Positions 34,770-43,550 of a DNA stretch of 64,000 bases are shown in pieces. Under the pieces are notes generated by a model that saw only the letters and a program-made list of their open reading frames with translations, was not told the DNA's origin and searched no databases. Source of the DNA: JBEIFW01 sp046081125 (GTDB taxonomy: Bacteria > Actinomycetota > Acidimicrobiia > Acidimicrobiales > Ilumatobacteraceae); contig JBJTVH010000002.1 of assembly GCA_046081125.1 (NCBI GenBank), positions 1-64,000 on the forward strand. The letters are read 5' to 3'. The position numbers and the translations under genes are program-made. Each line of letters starts with the position of its first letter. Position 1 is the stretch's first letter.

Positions 34770-35824
34770 GCGCAGCATCGGTCCTGGCGATCGAGATCCC
34801 CTACTGGGGGCAGTCGATCCTGCGGGTGGTCGGCGGGCTGGCCGCGCTGCTGCTGATCGCCGGCACCGTCGTCTACCTCTACCTGTTCAAGGCCGTGAGC
34901 TTCATGCAGAGCCGCCTCGGGCCCATGGAGGCCGGCCCGTACGGCTCGATGCAGTTGCTCGCCGAGGTGGGCAAGTGGCTCCAGAAAGAGGACCTTTTCC
35001 CCGACAACGCGGACAAGCGGATCTTCAAGCTGGCACCGATCATCGTGCTGGTCTCGACGTTCCTGCTCTACCTCACGATCCCGTGGGGTCCCGACGCGTT
35101 CTTCCTCGACCCGGCCACGTTCAACACCGGGATCTTCTTCACGCTTGCGGTGTCGTCGATCTCCGTACTGGGCATCCTCATGGCCGGCTGGTCCAGCGCG
35201 AACAAGTACTCGCTGATGGGCGGTCTGCGAGCAGCGGGCCAGTTGATCGCCTATGAGCTGCCGATGGTGCTCGCCGTGGTCGGCGTGGTGATCCAGGCCG
35301 GCACGCTGAACCTGCAGGGCATCGTGGTCGCCCAGAACGACGGCTCGATCTTCGGGTTCGAGTACCTCGGCAACCCGTTCGTGCTGACGCAGGCGATCGG
35401 GTTCCTCATCTTCGTGATCGCCGCGCAGGCCGAGCTGACCCAGACCCCGTTCGACATGCCGATCGCCGAGTCCGAGCTCGTCGCCGGCTACATGACGGAG
35501 TATTCCGGGTTCCGCTTCCTGATCTTCTTCATCGCCGAGTTCGCCTCGGCCGGTGCCTTCGCCGGCATCGCCTCGGTGCTGTTCCTCGGCGGGTGGGGCC
35601 TCCCCACCGCCTGGGGCGACTGGACCTCGGGCAATGCGATGAACGTGATCGGCCCGGTGCTGCTGCTCACCAAGATCCTGCTGCTGTCGTTCGTGATCTT
35701 CTGGGCTCGGTTCTCGTTCCCCCGCCTGCGGGAGGACCAACTGCAGCGCTTCGCCTGGAAGATCCTCATCCCGCTGGCACTCGGCAACATCGCGGTCACG
35801 GCGATCCTGAAGGTGGTGTTCTGA
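34766..35824 (+). CDS. nuoH: NADH-quinone oxidoreductase subunit H
   Basis: A 352-residue membrane subunit with eight or nine helices that joins the quinone chamber to the proton pumps. QSRLGPMEAGPYGSMQLLAE and the acidic loop TPFDMPIAESELVAGYMTEYSG are the conserved quinone-channel motifs. Its ATG overlaps the nuoD stop, so it is translated directly after it. The stop overlaps nuoI by one base (TGATG). Confidence 0.97.
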   Translation: MSAASVLAIEIPYWGQSILRVVGGLAALLLIAGTVVYLYLFKAVSFMQSRLGPMEAGPYGSMQLLAEVGKWLQKEDLFPDNADKRIFKLAPIIVLVSTFLLYLTIPWGPDAFFLDPATFNTGIFFTLAVSSISVLGILMAGWSSANKYSLMGGLRAAGQLIAYELPMVLAVVGVVIQAGTLNLQGIVVAQNDGSIFGFEYLGNPFVLTQAIGFLIFVIAAQAELTQTPFDMPIAESELVAGYMTEYSGFRFLIFFIAEFASAGAFAGIASVLFLGGWGLPTAWGDWTSGNAMNVIGPVLLLTKILLLSFVIFWARFSFPRLREDQLQRFAWKILIPLALGNIAVTAILKVVF

Positions 35825-36315
35825 TGGGCCTCGGAACCGGCCTGGTCAAGGGCCTCGGCGTCACGTTCAAGACGATGGCCCGGACCATCGTCGAGGGTGC
35901 CCAGACGGTGCAGTACCCGCACGAGAAAGAAGCGCCGCCGATCCGCTCGCGCGGCGTGATCGCGTTGCGCGAGGAGAATTGCACCGTCTGCATGCTGTGC
36001 GCCCGGTCGTGCCCCGACTGGTGCATCTACATCGAGGGCCACAAGCAGCTCGCACCGCCCCGCCGGGCCGGCGGCAAGCCCCGCACCGTGTCTGCGCTCG
36101 ACCGCTTCGACATCGACTTCGCCCTGTGCATGTACTGCGGAATCTGCGTCGAGGTGTGTCCTTTCGACGCGCTCTTCTGGAGCCCGGAGTACGAGTACTC
36201 CGAGCCGCGCATCGCCGATCTCCTGCACGACAAGGACAAGCTCGGCGAGTGGATGGAGACCGTGCCCGCGGCACCCGAGCTCGACCCCGGGGCCGACAAG
36301 AAGGGCAAGAAGTAG
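35824..36315 (+). CDS. nuoI: NADH-quinone oxidoreductase subunit I
   Basis: A 163-residue ferredoxin-like subunit carrying clusters N6a and N6b. Two 4Fe-4S motifs are intact: CTVCMLCARSCP and CMYCGICVEVCP. The N-terminal amphipathic helices anchor it on the membrane arm, and the Lys-rich C-terminus (DKKGKK) is a short tail. In complexes lacking NuoEFG this subunit is a likely electron entry area. The next gene starts 3 bp downstream. Confidence 0.96.
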   Translation: MGLGTGLVKGLGVTFKTMARTIVEGAQTVQYPHEKEAPPIRSRGVIALREENCTVCMLCARSCPDWCIYIEGHKQLAPPRRAGGKPRTVSALDRFDIDFALCMYCGICVEVCPFDALFWSPEYEYSEPRIADLLHDKDKLGEWMETVPAAPELDPGADKKGKK

Positions 36316-36318
36316 GCG

Positions 36319-36813
36319 ATGGTCGCCCAGAACATCGCCTTCGGCATCATCGCGGCGATCATGGTGATCGCCGCGATCCGGGTCGTCACCACCCGCAACA
36401 TCGTCCATGCGGCGCTGTGGCTGGTGCTGGTGCTCGCCGGAGCCTCGGCGCAGTACATCCTGCTCGCGGCCGAGTTCCTCGCCGCCACCCAGATCCTGGT
36501 CTACGTCGGGGCGATCATGGTGCTGTTCCTGTTCGGCACGATGCTCACCCGGGCCCAGATCGGCCGGGAGGGCAACCTTGACAACCGCAGCCGAGTCCCT
36601 GCGGTGCTCGTGGCGCTGGTGCTTGCGGGCCTTCTGGGCTTCGTGCTGATCGACGGGTTCCGACGCGAGAAGTTGCCCGAGGACCCGGTGGTGCGCACCA
36701 CCCAGGAGCTGAGCGATTCGATCTTCGGGGTGTACGCCATCCCGTTCTGGGCCCTGTCGGTCGTGCTGACCGCCGCCGTGATCGGCGCCATCGTGCTGGC
36801 CCGCAAGGACTGA
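36319..36813 (+). CDS. nuoJ: NADH-quinone oxidoreductase subunit J
   Basis: A 164-residue membrane subunit with five hydrophobic helices. The central helix AEFLAATQILVYVGAIMVLFLF contains the conserved pi-bulge region that takes part in coupling. Start and length agree with the family; it sits 3 bp after nuoI and 10 bp before nuoK. Confidence 0.95.
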   Translation: MVAQNIAFGIIAAIMVIAAIRVVTTRNIVHAALWLVLVLAGASAQYILLAAEFLAATQILVYVGAIMVLFLFGTMLTRAQIGREGNLDNRSRVPAVLVALVLAGLLGFVLIDGFRREKLPEDPVVRTTQELSDSIFGVYAIPFWALSVVLTAAVIGAIVLARKD

Positions 36814-36823
36814 GGGAGGTCGC

Positions 36824-37126
36824 GTGCTCATCAACCAGTTCCTCCTCCTCGGGGCCGTGCTGTTCTGCATCGGCGTCTACGGGGTGATCGCCCGGCGCAA
36901 TGCCGTGCTGGTCCTGATGTCGATCGAGTTGATCCTCAACTCGGTCAACATCAACCTGCTGGCGTTCGCACTGCGCAACGGCGCCGACATCGCCGGACAC
37001 ACCTTCGCCCTCTACGTGATCGCGGTCGCCGCAGCCGAGGTCGGTGTCGGTCTGGCGATCGTGTTGCTGATCTACCGGAACCGGCGCTCGATCGCGCTGG
37101 ACGAGCTGTCCACCATGAAGGGCTGA
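36824..37126 (+). CDS. nuoK: NADH-quinone oxidoreductase subunit K
   Basis: A 100-residue, three-helix antiporter-like subunit starting at GTG, with a GGGAGG-type SD upstream. The two buried glutamates of the proton path are visible in LMSIELILNSVN and IAVAAAEVGVGLAI. Length is standard. Confidence 0.97.
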   Translation: MLINQFLLLGAVLFCIGVYGVIARRNAVLVLMSIELILNSVNINLLAFALRNGADIAGHTFALYVIAVAAAEVGVGLAIVLLIYRNRRSIALDELSTMKG

Positions 37127-37130
37127 CGTC

Positions 37131-39407
37131 GTGCTCGCCTCCGCCACTGCAGAGTCCGCCGGCTGGTTCCTCGGGCACGCCTGGATCATCCCCATCGTTC
37201 CGGCGGTCGGGTTCCTGTTCGAGCTGTTCCTCGGCAAGCGCACCGGCAAGCTGTCCAACCATGGCGCCTACTTCGGGGTGGCGGCGCTGTTTGTCGCCCT
37301 CGTGCTCTCGTGCGGCGCGGCGCTCAACTGGATCGACCGGGCCGATGCCGGCCACGGGGACCACAGCGCACTGGTCGTCTCCGGTGCCGGTGAGTCGCTG
37401 CCGGTGCTTGCGGCCGAAGGCGAGGGTGGCCATTCGGTGGGAACCACCGCCACACCGGTAATCAAGCAGTGGACCTGGTGGAGCAACGGCGGGACGACGT
37501 TCTCGATCGGCCAGCACGTCGACGGCCTCGCTGTCGTGCTCCTCGTGGTCGTCAGCTTCATCTCGTTCTTCGTCCACCTCTACTCGCTCGAGTACGTGCG
37601 CGGCGACCGGCGGTTCACCCACTTCTTCGCTGCGCTGACGCTGTTCACGGCGTCGATGTTGAACATGGTGATCGCCGAGAACACCCTGCAGCTCCTCCTC
37701 GGCTGGGAGTTGATGGGCCTGTGTTCGTTCATGCTGATCGGACACTGGTGGGAAGAAGAACCCAACGCCCGCGCGGCGTTGAAGGCCTTCTTCACCACGC
37801 GCACCGGCGATGTGGGGCTGCTGGTCGGCATCTGCATCCTCTATTTCTCGACCGGGACGTTCTCGATCAAGGACACCAACGAGGTTGCGCTGGCGGGGAC
37901 GATCGACTCACGGGTGCTGATGTGGGCGGCGATTGCGCTGTTCGTCGGCTGCATCGGTAAGTCCGGCCAATTCCCGCTGCACACCTGGCTCCCCGACGCA
38001 ATGGCCGGTCCCACACCGGTTTCGTCGCTGCTGCACTCCTCGACGATGGTGGTGGCCGGCGTCTACCTCGTCGCCCGCCTTTACGGTGTCTTCTACCAAG
38101 GCTTCGACATGGCCGGCGGCGGGGTGAACCTCATCCTGGTGATCTCGGTGATCACGATCCTGATCTCCGGTTTGCTCGCCTGCGTGCAGACCGACATCAA
38201 GAAGGTGCTCGCCTACTCGACGGTCGGCCAGCTCGCCTACATGATGCTCGGACTCGGCGCCGGCGCGTGGACGATGGCGGTGTTCCACATCTTCACCCAC
38301 GCCTTCTTCAAGGCCCTGCTGTTCCTCTGCGCCGGCTCGGTGGCCCACTCCGGATCCCACCATTCCTTCGACATGAAGAAGGACATGGGCGGCTTGTGGC
38401 GCAAGATGCCGATCACCTTCTGGACCTGGATGCTCGGCACCGTGTCGCTCTGCGGGATCATCCCGTTCGCCGGTTTCTTCTCGAAAGACGAGATCCTGGC
38501 CAACGTCGGGTACCAGGGTTACGAGCTGTTCATGTGGCTGGGTCTGCTCGGGGCGTTCTTCACGGCCGCCTACATGGGCCGGGCGACGTACCTCACCTTC
38601 CTCGGCTCGCCTCGCGGTGCCGCCGCGGGCGAACACCACGAGGAAGCCCACGATGCGCACGATGCGCACGCCGGCCACGATGCCCATGCGGCGCACGACT
38701 CGCACGGCGCGCACGACTCGCACGGACCGCACGACTCGCACGGACCGCACGAGTCGCACGGACCGCACGAGTCGCCGGCGCTCATCACCGTGCCGCTCGT
38801 GGTCCTCGCCGTGGTGTCGGTTGCGTCCGGGTTCCTCAACGCCTTGCCCTTCGGGCTCGAGTACTTCACCAACTGGTTCGAGCCGGCCAGCCAGGAGTAC
38901 TTCCCCAAGCTCAGCCATGCGCCGTTCCACTGGAGCGAGGCACTCATCTCGGTGGCGATCGCCCTCGCGGGCCTGCTGGTCGGACTCGGACTGTTCGCGA
39001 AGGACTTCGGGCCGCTCAAGGGCCTGACGAAACGGTTCGCCCCGGCTCGCTGGGGTCACACGTTCCTCGTGAACAAGTACTACCTCGACGCCCTGTACGA
39101 GCAGGTCGTGGTCCGGGCGATCGCCCATCCGATCGCCCGTGCGGCGTACTGGGTCAACCAGCGAGTCATCGACCAGATCGTCAACACCGCCGGTCGCATC
39201 TCCGCCGGACTCGGGCGATGGGTCTACCGGTGGATCGATCAGGGTGTCGTCGACGGTGTCGTCAACGGCGCCGGCATGACCGCCTCCGGATCCGGCGAGG
39301 GTCTCAAGGGGATCCAGTCCGGGAAGGTCCAGCAGTACGGCGCGCTGCTGTTCGGGGCAGCGTCCGTGGCCGCCATCGTCCTCGTCGTCTACATCAGGGC
39401 CAAGTAG
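37131..39407 (+). CDS. nuoL: NADH-quinone oxidoreductase subunit L, with His-rich insertion
   Basis: A 758-residue proton-pumping antiporter subunit, longer than the usual 600-680. Typical helices are present, with WELMGLCSFMLIG, the FPLHTWLPDAMAGPTPVSSLLH block and the CVQTDIKKVLAYST motif. Between the late pump helices and the C-terminal lateral helix is a hydrophilic insertion (about 498-548) in which His alternates with Asp, Glu, Ser, Gly and Pro, built partly from an 18-bp tandem repeat. A loop of this kind could bind metal ions. The start is GTG, 4 bp after nuoK. Confidence 0.95.
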   Translation: MLASATAESAGWFLGHAWIIPIVPAVGFLFELFLGKRTGKLSNHGAYFGVAALFVALVLSCGAALNWIDRADAGHGDHSALVVSGAGESLPVLAAEGEGGHSVGTTATPVIKQWTWWSNGGTTFSIGQHVDGLAVVLLVVVSFISFFVHLYSLEYVRGDRRFTHFFAALTLFTASMLNMVIAENTLQLLLGWELMGLCSFMLIGHWWEEEPNARAALKAFFTTRTGDVGLLVGICILYFSTGTFSIKDTNEVALAGTIDSRVLMWAAIALFVGCIGKSGQFPLHTWLPDAMAGPTPVSSLLHSSTMVVAGVYLVARLYGVFYQGFDMAGGGVNLILVISVITILISGLLACVQTDIKKVLAYSTVGQLAYMMLGLGAGAWTMAVFHIFTHAFFKALLFLCAGSVAHSGSHHSFDMKKDMGGLWRKMPITFWTWMLGTVSLCGIIPFAGFFSKDEILANVGYQGYELFMWLGLLGAFFTAAYMGRATYLTFLGSPRGAAAGEHHEEAHDAHDAHAGHDAHAAHDSHGAHDSHGPHDSHGPHESHGPHESPALITVPLVVLAVVSVASGFLNALPFGLEYFTNWFEPASQEYFPKLSHAPFHWSEALISVAIALAGLLVGLGLFAKDFGPLKGLTKRFAPARWGHTFLVNKYYLDALYEQVVVRAIAHPIARAAYWVNQRVIDQIVNTAGRISAGLGRWVYRWIDQGVVDGVVNGAGMTASGSGEGLKGIQSGKVQQYGALLFGAASVAAIVLVVYIRAK
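38694..38774 (+). repeat. 18-bp tandem repeats encoding HDSHGP units in nuoL
   Basis: Four full units and a half unit, encoding HDSHGA, HDSHGP, HDSHGP, HESHGP and HES (residues 522-548). Units differ by one or two bases. Further His-Asp and His-Ala codons continue upstream to about 38627. Confidence 0.9.
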
Positions 39408-39419
39408 GAGCAACGAGCA

Positions 39420-41051
39420 ATGGGAATGACCAGCAATAACTGGGTCCTGAGTGCCGGGGTGTTCGCGCCGCTCGTCGGGGTGGCCGTGATGCTCTTCGTG
39501 CCCAAGTCCGAAGAGCAACTCCACAAGGTGATCGCGCTGGCGACAGCGCTCGTCACCCTGGGGATCGGGGTCTTCACGCTCCTCAAGTTCGACTTCGACC
39601 AGGCCAACGTCCTGCAGTTCTTCGTCGACGAGAAGTGGATCCCGGTGGTCAAGGCCCGCTACGTGATCGGCCTCGACGGGATCAGCCTGCCGCTGTACAT
39701 CCTGTCGATGGTCATCGTCGTGCTGGTGATGATCTACTCCTGGAACCACATCCCGTCGCCCGGGAATCCCAAAGCGTTCCTGATGCTCATGCTGGTGCTC
39801 GCCACCGGCATGAACGGAACGTTCGTCGCCCAGGACCTCATCCTGTTCTTCGTCTTCTTCGAAGTCGTGCTGCTGCCGATGTACTTCATGATCGGGGTCT
39901 GGGGCGGCGAGCAGCGCCAGTACGCGTCGCTGAAGTTTTTCCTCTACACGATGTTCGGCTCGGCGTTCATGCTGATCGCCTTCCTCGGCCTGTTCTTCCA
40001 GACCGGCGCAGAGAGCTTCGTGATCAGCGAGTTGAGCGTCGGCGCAGCGGCGCTTACGAAGGGCACGCAGGCGCTGATCTTTGCCGGCATGTTCCTCGGC
40101 TTCGCCGTGAAGGTGCCGATGTTCCCGTTCCACACCTGGCTCCCCGACGCCCACACACAGGCCCCCACCCAGGGCTCGGTGCTGCTGGCGGCGATCCTGC
40201 TGAAGCTGGGCACCTACGGCTTCGTGAGGATCGCGATCCCGATCCTGCCGCTCGGGGCCAAGGAATGGGCGCCGTGGATCGGTCTGCTCGCCGTGATCGG
40301 CATCATCTACGGCGCCCTCGGCTGCCTCGCCCAGACCGACATGAAACGCCTCATCGCATTCTCCTCGGTGGCGCACATGGGCTTCGTGATGCTCGGCATC
40401 TCGACGCTCACCGATTTCGGCATCAATGCCGCCCTGTTTGGCATGGTCGCCCACGGCCTGATCACCGGCATGCTGTTCTTCGTGGCCGGCTCGGTGAAGG
40501 ACCGCTACCACACCCTCGAGATCAACCGGCTGGGCGGGATGCTCAAGCAGCTGCCGAAGCTCGGCTGGATCCTCGGGTTCTGTGCCATGGCTTCGCTGGG
40601 GCTCCCGGGCCTTGCGGGGTTCTGGGGTGAGTTCCCGGCGATCCTGGCCGCTTACCAGCCGATGGAGGGCCTGAACACCGGCCTGTTCCGCGGGTACATG
40701 GTCGTGGCCGCCATCGGCACGGTGTTCGCCGCCGCCTATCTCCTGTGGCTCTACCAGCGCACGGCGTTCGGTGAACCCAAGCCCGAGTTCGCCGGCGGCG
40801 GCCACGAGGGACACGGCGGTCACGACGCCGGCGGTCACGGACACGGCGGTCACGGCCACGAGGACGAGCACGGTGATGCGCACGGGGCGGATCTCCACGA
40901 CGTGAACGCCTACGAGTGGGTGGCGTGGGCGCCCCTCCTTCTCGCCATCGTGGTGTTCGGGCTGGTGCCCGACCTCATGTTCCGGGTGATGGACCCGGCC
41001 GTGACCGACCTCGTGCGCAACGCCAAAGCGGCGATCGGCATCGGGGGCTGA
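39420..41051 (+). CDS. nuoM: NADH-quinone oxidoreductase subunit M, with His-rich loop
   Basis: A 543-residue antiporter-like subunit. Key pump motifs include FFEVVLLPMYFMIGVWGG, the VPMFPFHTWLPDAHTQAPT helix and CLAQTDMKRLIAFSSVAHMG. Before the last membrane helices there is a Gly/His-rich loop (about 460-496; repeated GGHGHGGH) absent from ordinary NuoM and similar in kind to the loop in NuoL. It starts 12 bp after nuoL and ends 2 bp before nuoN. Confidence 0.96.
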   Translation: MGMTSNNWVLSAGVFAPLVGVAVMLFVPKSEEQLHKVIALATALVTLGIGVFTLLKFDFDQANVLQFFVDEKWIPVVKARYVIGLDGISLPLYILSMVIVVLVMIYSWNHIPSPGNPKAFLMLMLVLATGMNGTFVAQDLILFFVFFEVVLLPMYFMIGVWGGEQRQYASLKFFLYTMFGSAFMLIAFLGLFFQTGAESFVISELSVGAAALTKGTQALIFAGMFLGFAVKVPMFPFHTWLPDAHTQAPTQGSVLLAAILLKLGTYGFVRIAIPILPLGAKEWAPWIGLLAVIGIIYGALGCLAQTDMKRLIAFSSVAHMGFVMLGISTLTDFGINAALFGMVAHGLITGMLFFVAGSVKDRYHTLEINRLGGMLKQLPKLGWILGFCAMASLGLPGLAGFWGEFPAILAAYQPMEGLNTGLFRGYMVVAAIGTVFAAAYLLWLYQRTAFGEPKPEFAGGGHEGHGGHDAGGHGHGGHGHEDEHGDAHGADLHDVNAYEWVAWAPLLLAIVVFGLVPDLMFRVMDPAVTDLVRNAKAAIGIGG

Positions 41052-41053
41052 CG

Positions 41054-42562
41054 GTGTTCGGTGTGCTCGCCCAGAGCGGCTGGGTCCAGCCCCACATCGA
41101 TCTCCATGCGCTCGCGCCCGAGATCGTGGTCGCCGGGCTGTTCGTGGTGCTGGTCGTCGTCGACCTGTTCCTCGAGGAGCGGTCAAAGGTCCTGTTGTCC
41201 TCGCTCGCCGGGTTCGGCCTGCTCGCCGCGTTCGTGCCGGTGCTCACCCTGGCGCTGTTCGACGATCGACCGGTCTCGATGTTCGGGGGCGGTTACGTCG
41301 TCGACGACTTCTCGCTGGTGCTCAAGGGGTTGTTCCTGCTGGCCGGGTACGTCGTCGTGCTGCTCTCGACGTCGTACGTCGAAGAGGGCGGCTATTACCA
41401 GGGCGAGTACTACAGCCTCCTCGTCAGCTCGATCGCCGGGATGATGATGATGGCGTCGAGCCGCGACCTCGTCTCGATGTTCGTGGCGCTCGAGGTCCTC
41501 TCGATCCCGGCCTACATGTTGGCGGCGTGGCGCAAGCGGGACGTGCGCTCCAACGAGGCGGGCATGAAGTACTTCCTGCTCGGCGTGTTCGCGTCCGCCG
41601 TGATGCTCTACGGCATGTCGCTGCTGTACGGCGTCACCGGCAGCACGCTGTTCACCGAGATCCAGGACAAGCTGGCGGCCGACGGGATCGGATCGGTGGC
41701 GGCTCTCGCCATCGTGTTCATCGTGGTCGGTTTCGCGTTCAAGGTCTCGGCCGTGCCGTTCCACTCGTGGGCACCCGACACCTACGAGGGTGCACCGACC
41801 CCGATCACGGCATTCCTGTCGGTGGCGTCCAAGGCAGCCGGGTTCGTGGCGTTGCTGCTGTTGCTCTTCGTCGCCCTGCCCGCGGGCAAGGACGTCTGGC
41901 AGCCCCTGTTCTGGGTGCTCGCAGCGCTCACGATGACCGTCGGCAACCTGCTCGCGTTGCGCCAGAACAACATCGTGCGGATGCTCGCCTACTCCTCGGT
42001 GTCGCAGGGCGGGTTCATCCTCATGCCGCTCGCTGTGGTCGGCCAGGGCGTGGAGACCCAGCGCGAGTCGCTCACGGCGGTGGTGACGTACCTCGTCGTC
42101 TATGCCGCGATGAACCTCGGGGCGTTCGCCGTGGTGCTCGCCGTCGCCCGCAAGACCCGTTCGGGAGAAATCTCGAGCTACGGCGGCCTGTTCGGCTATG
42201 CCCCGGGCTTGGCCACCTTGATGACCGGGTTCATGGCGGCCCTCGCCGGGATCCCGCCGCTCGGCGGTTGGATCGCGAAGTTCAACGTGTTCAAGGCACT
42301 GCTGTCCGCCGGCGGCGGCTGGGCGGTTGCCCTCGCGATGATCGGGGCGGTCAACTCCGTGGTCGCCTTCGGGTATTACGGCCGAATCCTGCGGGAGATG
42401 TGGATGAAGCCCGCTCCCGACGGCGACGAGAGCCCGGTCCGGGTGCCCCAGCCCCTCGCGGTGGCCCTGGCGATCACGGCGGCGTCCACGCTGGCCATCG
42501 GTGTCGTCCCGCAGATCGTGCTGCGCTACGGCAACCTGGCCGAGATCATCACGGGTGCCTGA
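41054..42562 (+). CDS. nuoN: NADH-quinone oxidoreductase subunit N
   Basis: A 502-residue antiporter-like subunit starting at GTG 41054. FVALEVLSIPAYMLA, the AVPFHSWAPDTYEGAPTPITAF helix and the RQNNIVRMLAYSSVSQ motif are conserved. It is the last complex I subunit of the operon. Its final 8 bp overlap the methyltransferase gene that follows, so ribosomes can pass directly onto it. Confidence 0.96.
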   Translation: MFGVLAQSGWVQPHIDLHALAPEIVVAGLFVVLVVVDLFLEERSKVLLSSLAGFGLLAAFVPVLTLALFDDRPVSMFGGGYVVDDFSLVLKGLFLLAGYVVVLLSTSYVEEGGYYQGEYYSLLVSSIAGMMMMASSRDLVSMFVALEVLSIPAYMLAAWRKRDVRSNEAGMKYFLLGVFASAVMLYGMSLLYGVTGSTLFTEIQDKLAADGIGSVAALAIVFIVVGFAFKVSAVPFHSWAPDTYEGAPTPITAFLSVASKAAGFVALLLLLFVALPAGKDVWQPLFWVLAALTMTVGNLLALRQNNIVRMLAYSSVSQGGFILMPLAVVGQGVETQRESLTAVVTYLVVYAAMNLGAFAVVLAVARKTRSGEISSYGGLFGYAPGLATLMTGFMAALAGIPPLGGWIAKFNVFKALLSAGGGWAVALAMIGAVNSVVAFGYYGRILREMWMKPAPDGDESPVRVPQPLAVALAITAASTLAIGVVPQIVLRYGNLAEIITGA

Positions 42563-43547
42563 GGGCCTGCGGCCGCTGTCGGCCGTCCTGGACGAGGCCC
42601 TCTACGCCACCGGACGGGGCTTCTACGAAACCGGTGGCCGGGCGGGACGCCGTGGCGATTTCCTCACGTCGCCGGAGGTCGGCCCGCTGTTCGGCGCCGT
42701 GATCGCCCGTGCGCTCGACCGGTGGTGGGACGCCCTGGGGCGGCCGGACCCGTTCGTGGTCGTCGACGCCGGCGCCGGACCGGGCACGCTGGCCCGAACC
42801 GTGGCCCAGGCGACGCCCGACTGCTGGTCCTCGACCCGATACGTCCTGGTGGAACGGTCGGCCGCCCAGCGGGCAGGGCACCCGATCGGCGTCCCGTTCC
42901 AGTCGATGGAGACACTCCCGCCGGGGCCGTTCGACGGGGTGATCCTCGCCAACGAGTTGCTCGACAACCTCGCGTTCGATCTCGCGGTCTGGGACGGCGG
43001 CTGGCGGGAAGCCTGGATCGACGCCGGGGGCCGCGAGGTGCTCGTCCCGTTCGTCGACGGGGTCCCGCCCTGTCTCCCCCTCGAGGCACCCCACGGTGCC
43101 CGCGCCCCCCTGCAGCGCGCCGCAGGCCTTTGGCTCGCCGACGCGCTCGGCCGGATCCGCCGCGGCCGGGTCGTCGTGTTCGACTACGCGTCGACGACCG
43201 CCGCGCTCGTCCACCGGCCCTGGCGCGACTGGCTGCGGACCTACCGGGGTCACGAGCGGGGGGTCCACTACCTGCGCGAGTTGGGCTCGCAGGACATCAC
43301 CTGCGAGGTCGCCCTCGACCAGCTCGCCGCCGTGGCCGAGCCCGACGCCGTGCGGACCCAGGCCCAGTGGCTCCGGTTCCACGGCATCGACGACCTCGTG
43401 GAGGCCGGACGTCAGGCATGGGAGGCGGGGGCGGCTCGCGGCGATCTCGCCGCGCTGCGGGGCCGGTCGGCAGTTCGGGAGGCCGAGGCGTTGCTGGATC
43501 CGACCGGCCTGGGTGCGTTCAGCGCCGTCGAATGGATCGTGGGCTGA
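42555..43547 (+). CDS. SAM-dependent methyltransferase, MidA/NDUFAF7 family
   Basis: A 330-residue protein starting at GTG 42555 inside the end of nuoN. GRRGDFLTSPEVGPLFG is the family signature, VDAGAGPGTLAR (70-81) binds SAM, and NELLDNLAF replaces the usual NExxDALP catalytic-loop motif. In mitochondria NDUFAF7 dimethylates an arginine of the NuoD homologue NDUFS2 and is needed for complex I assembly. Translational coupling to nuoN makes NuoD (R69) the obvious candidate substrate here. The substrate is inferred; the fold assignment is firm. Confidence 0.88.
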   Translation: MPEGLRPLSAVLDEALYATGRGFYETGGRAGRRGDFLTSPEVGPLFGAVIARALDRWWDALGRPDPFVVVDAGAGPGTLARTVAQATPDCWSSTRYVLVERSAAQRAGHPIGVPFQSMETLPPGPFDGVILANELLDNLAFDLAVWDGGWREAWIDAGGREVLVPFVDGVPPCLPLEAPHGARAPLQRAAGLWLADALGRIRRGRVVVFDYASTTAALVHRPWRDWLRTYRGHERGVHYLRELGSQDITCEVALDQLAAVAEPDAVRTQAQWLRFHGIDDLVEAGRQAWEAGAARGDLAALRGRSAVREAEALLDPTGLGAFSAVEWIVG

Positions 43548-43550
43548 CGC

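Noticed and set aside
38627..38775. CRISPR-like array suggested by short repeats in nuoL
   Set aside because: The repeats are in frame, 18 bp long without spacers, and code for a His-rich loop.
37908..41186. Long minus-strand open frame opposite nuoL, nuoM and nuoN
   Set aside because: Composition and lack of any motif show it is the antisense shadow of three clear complex I genes.
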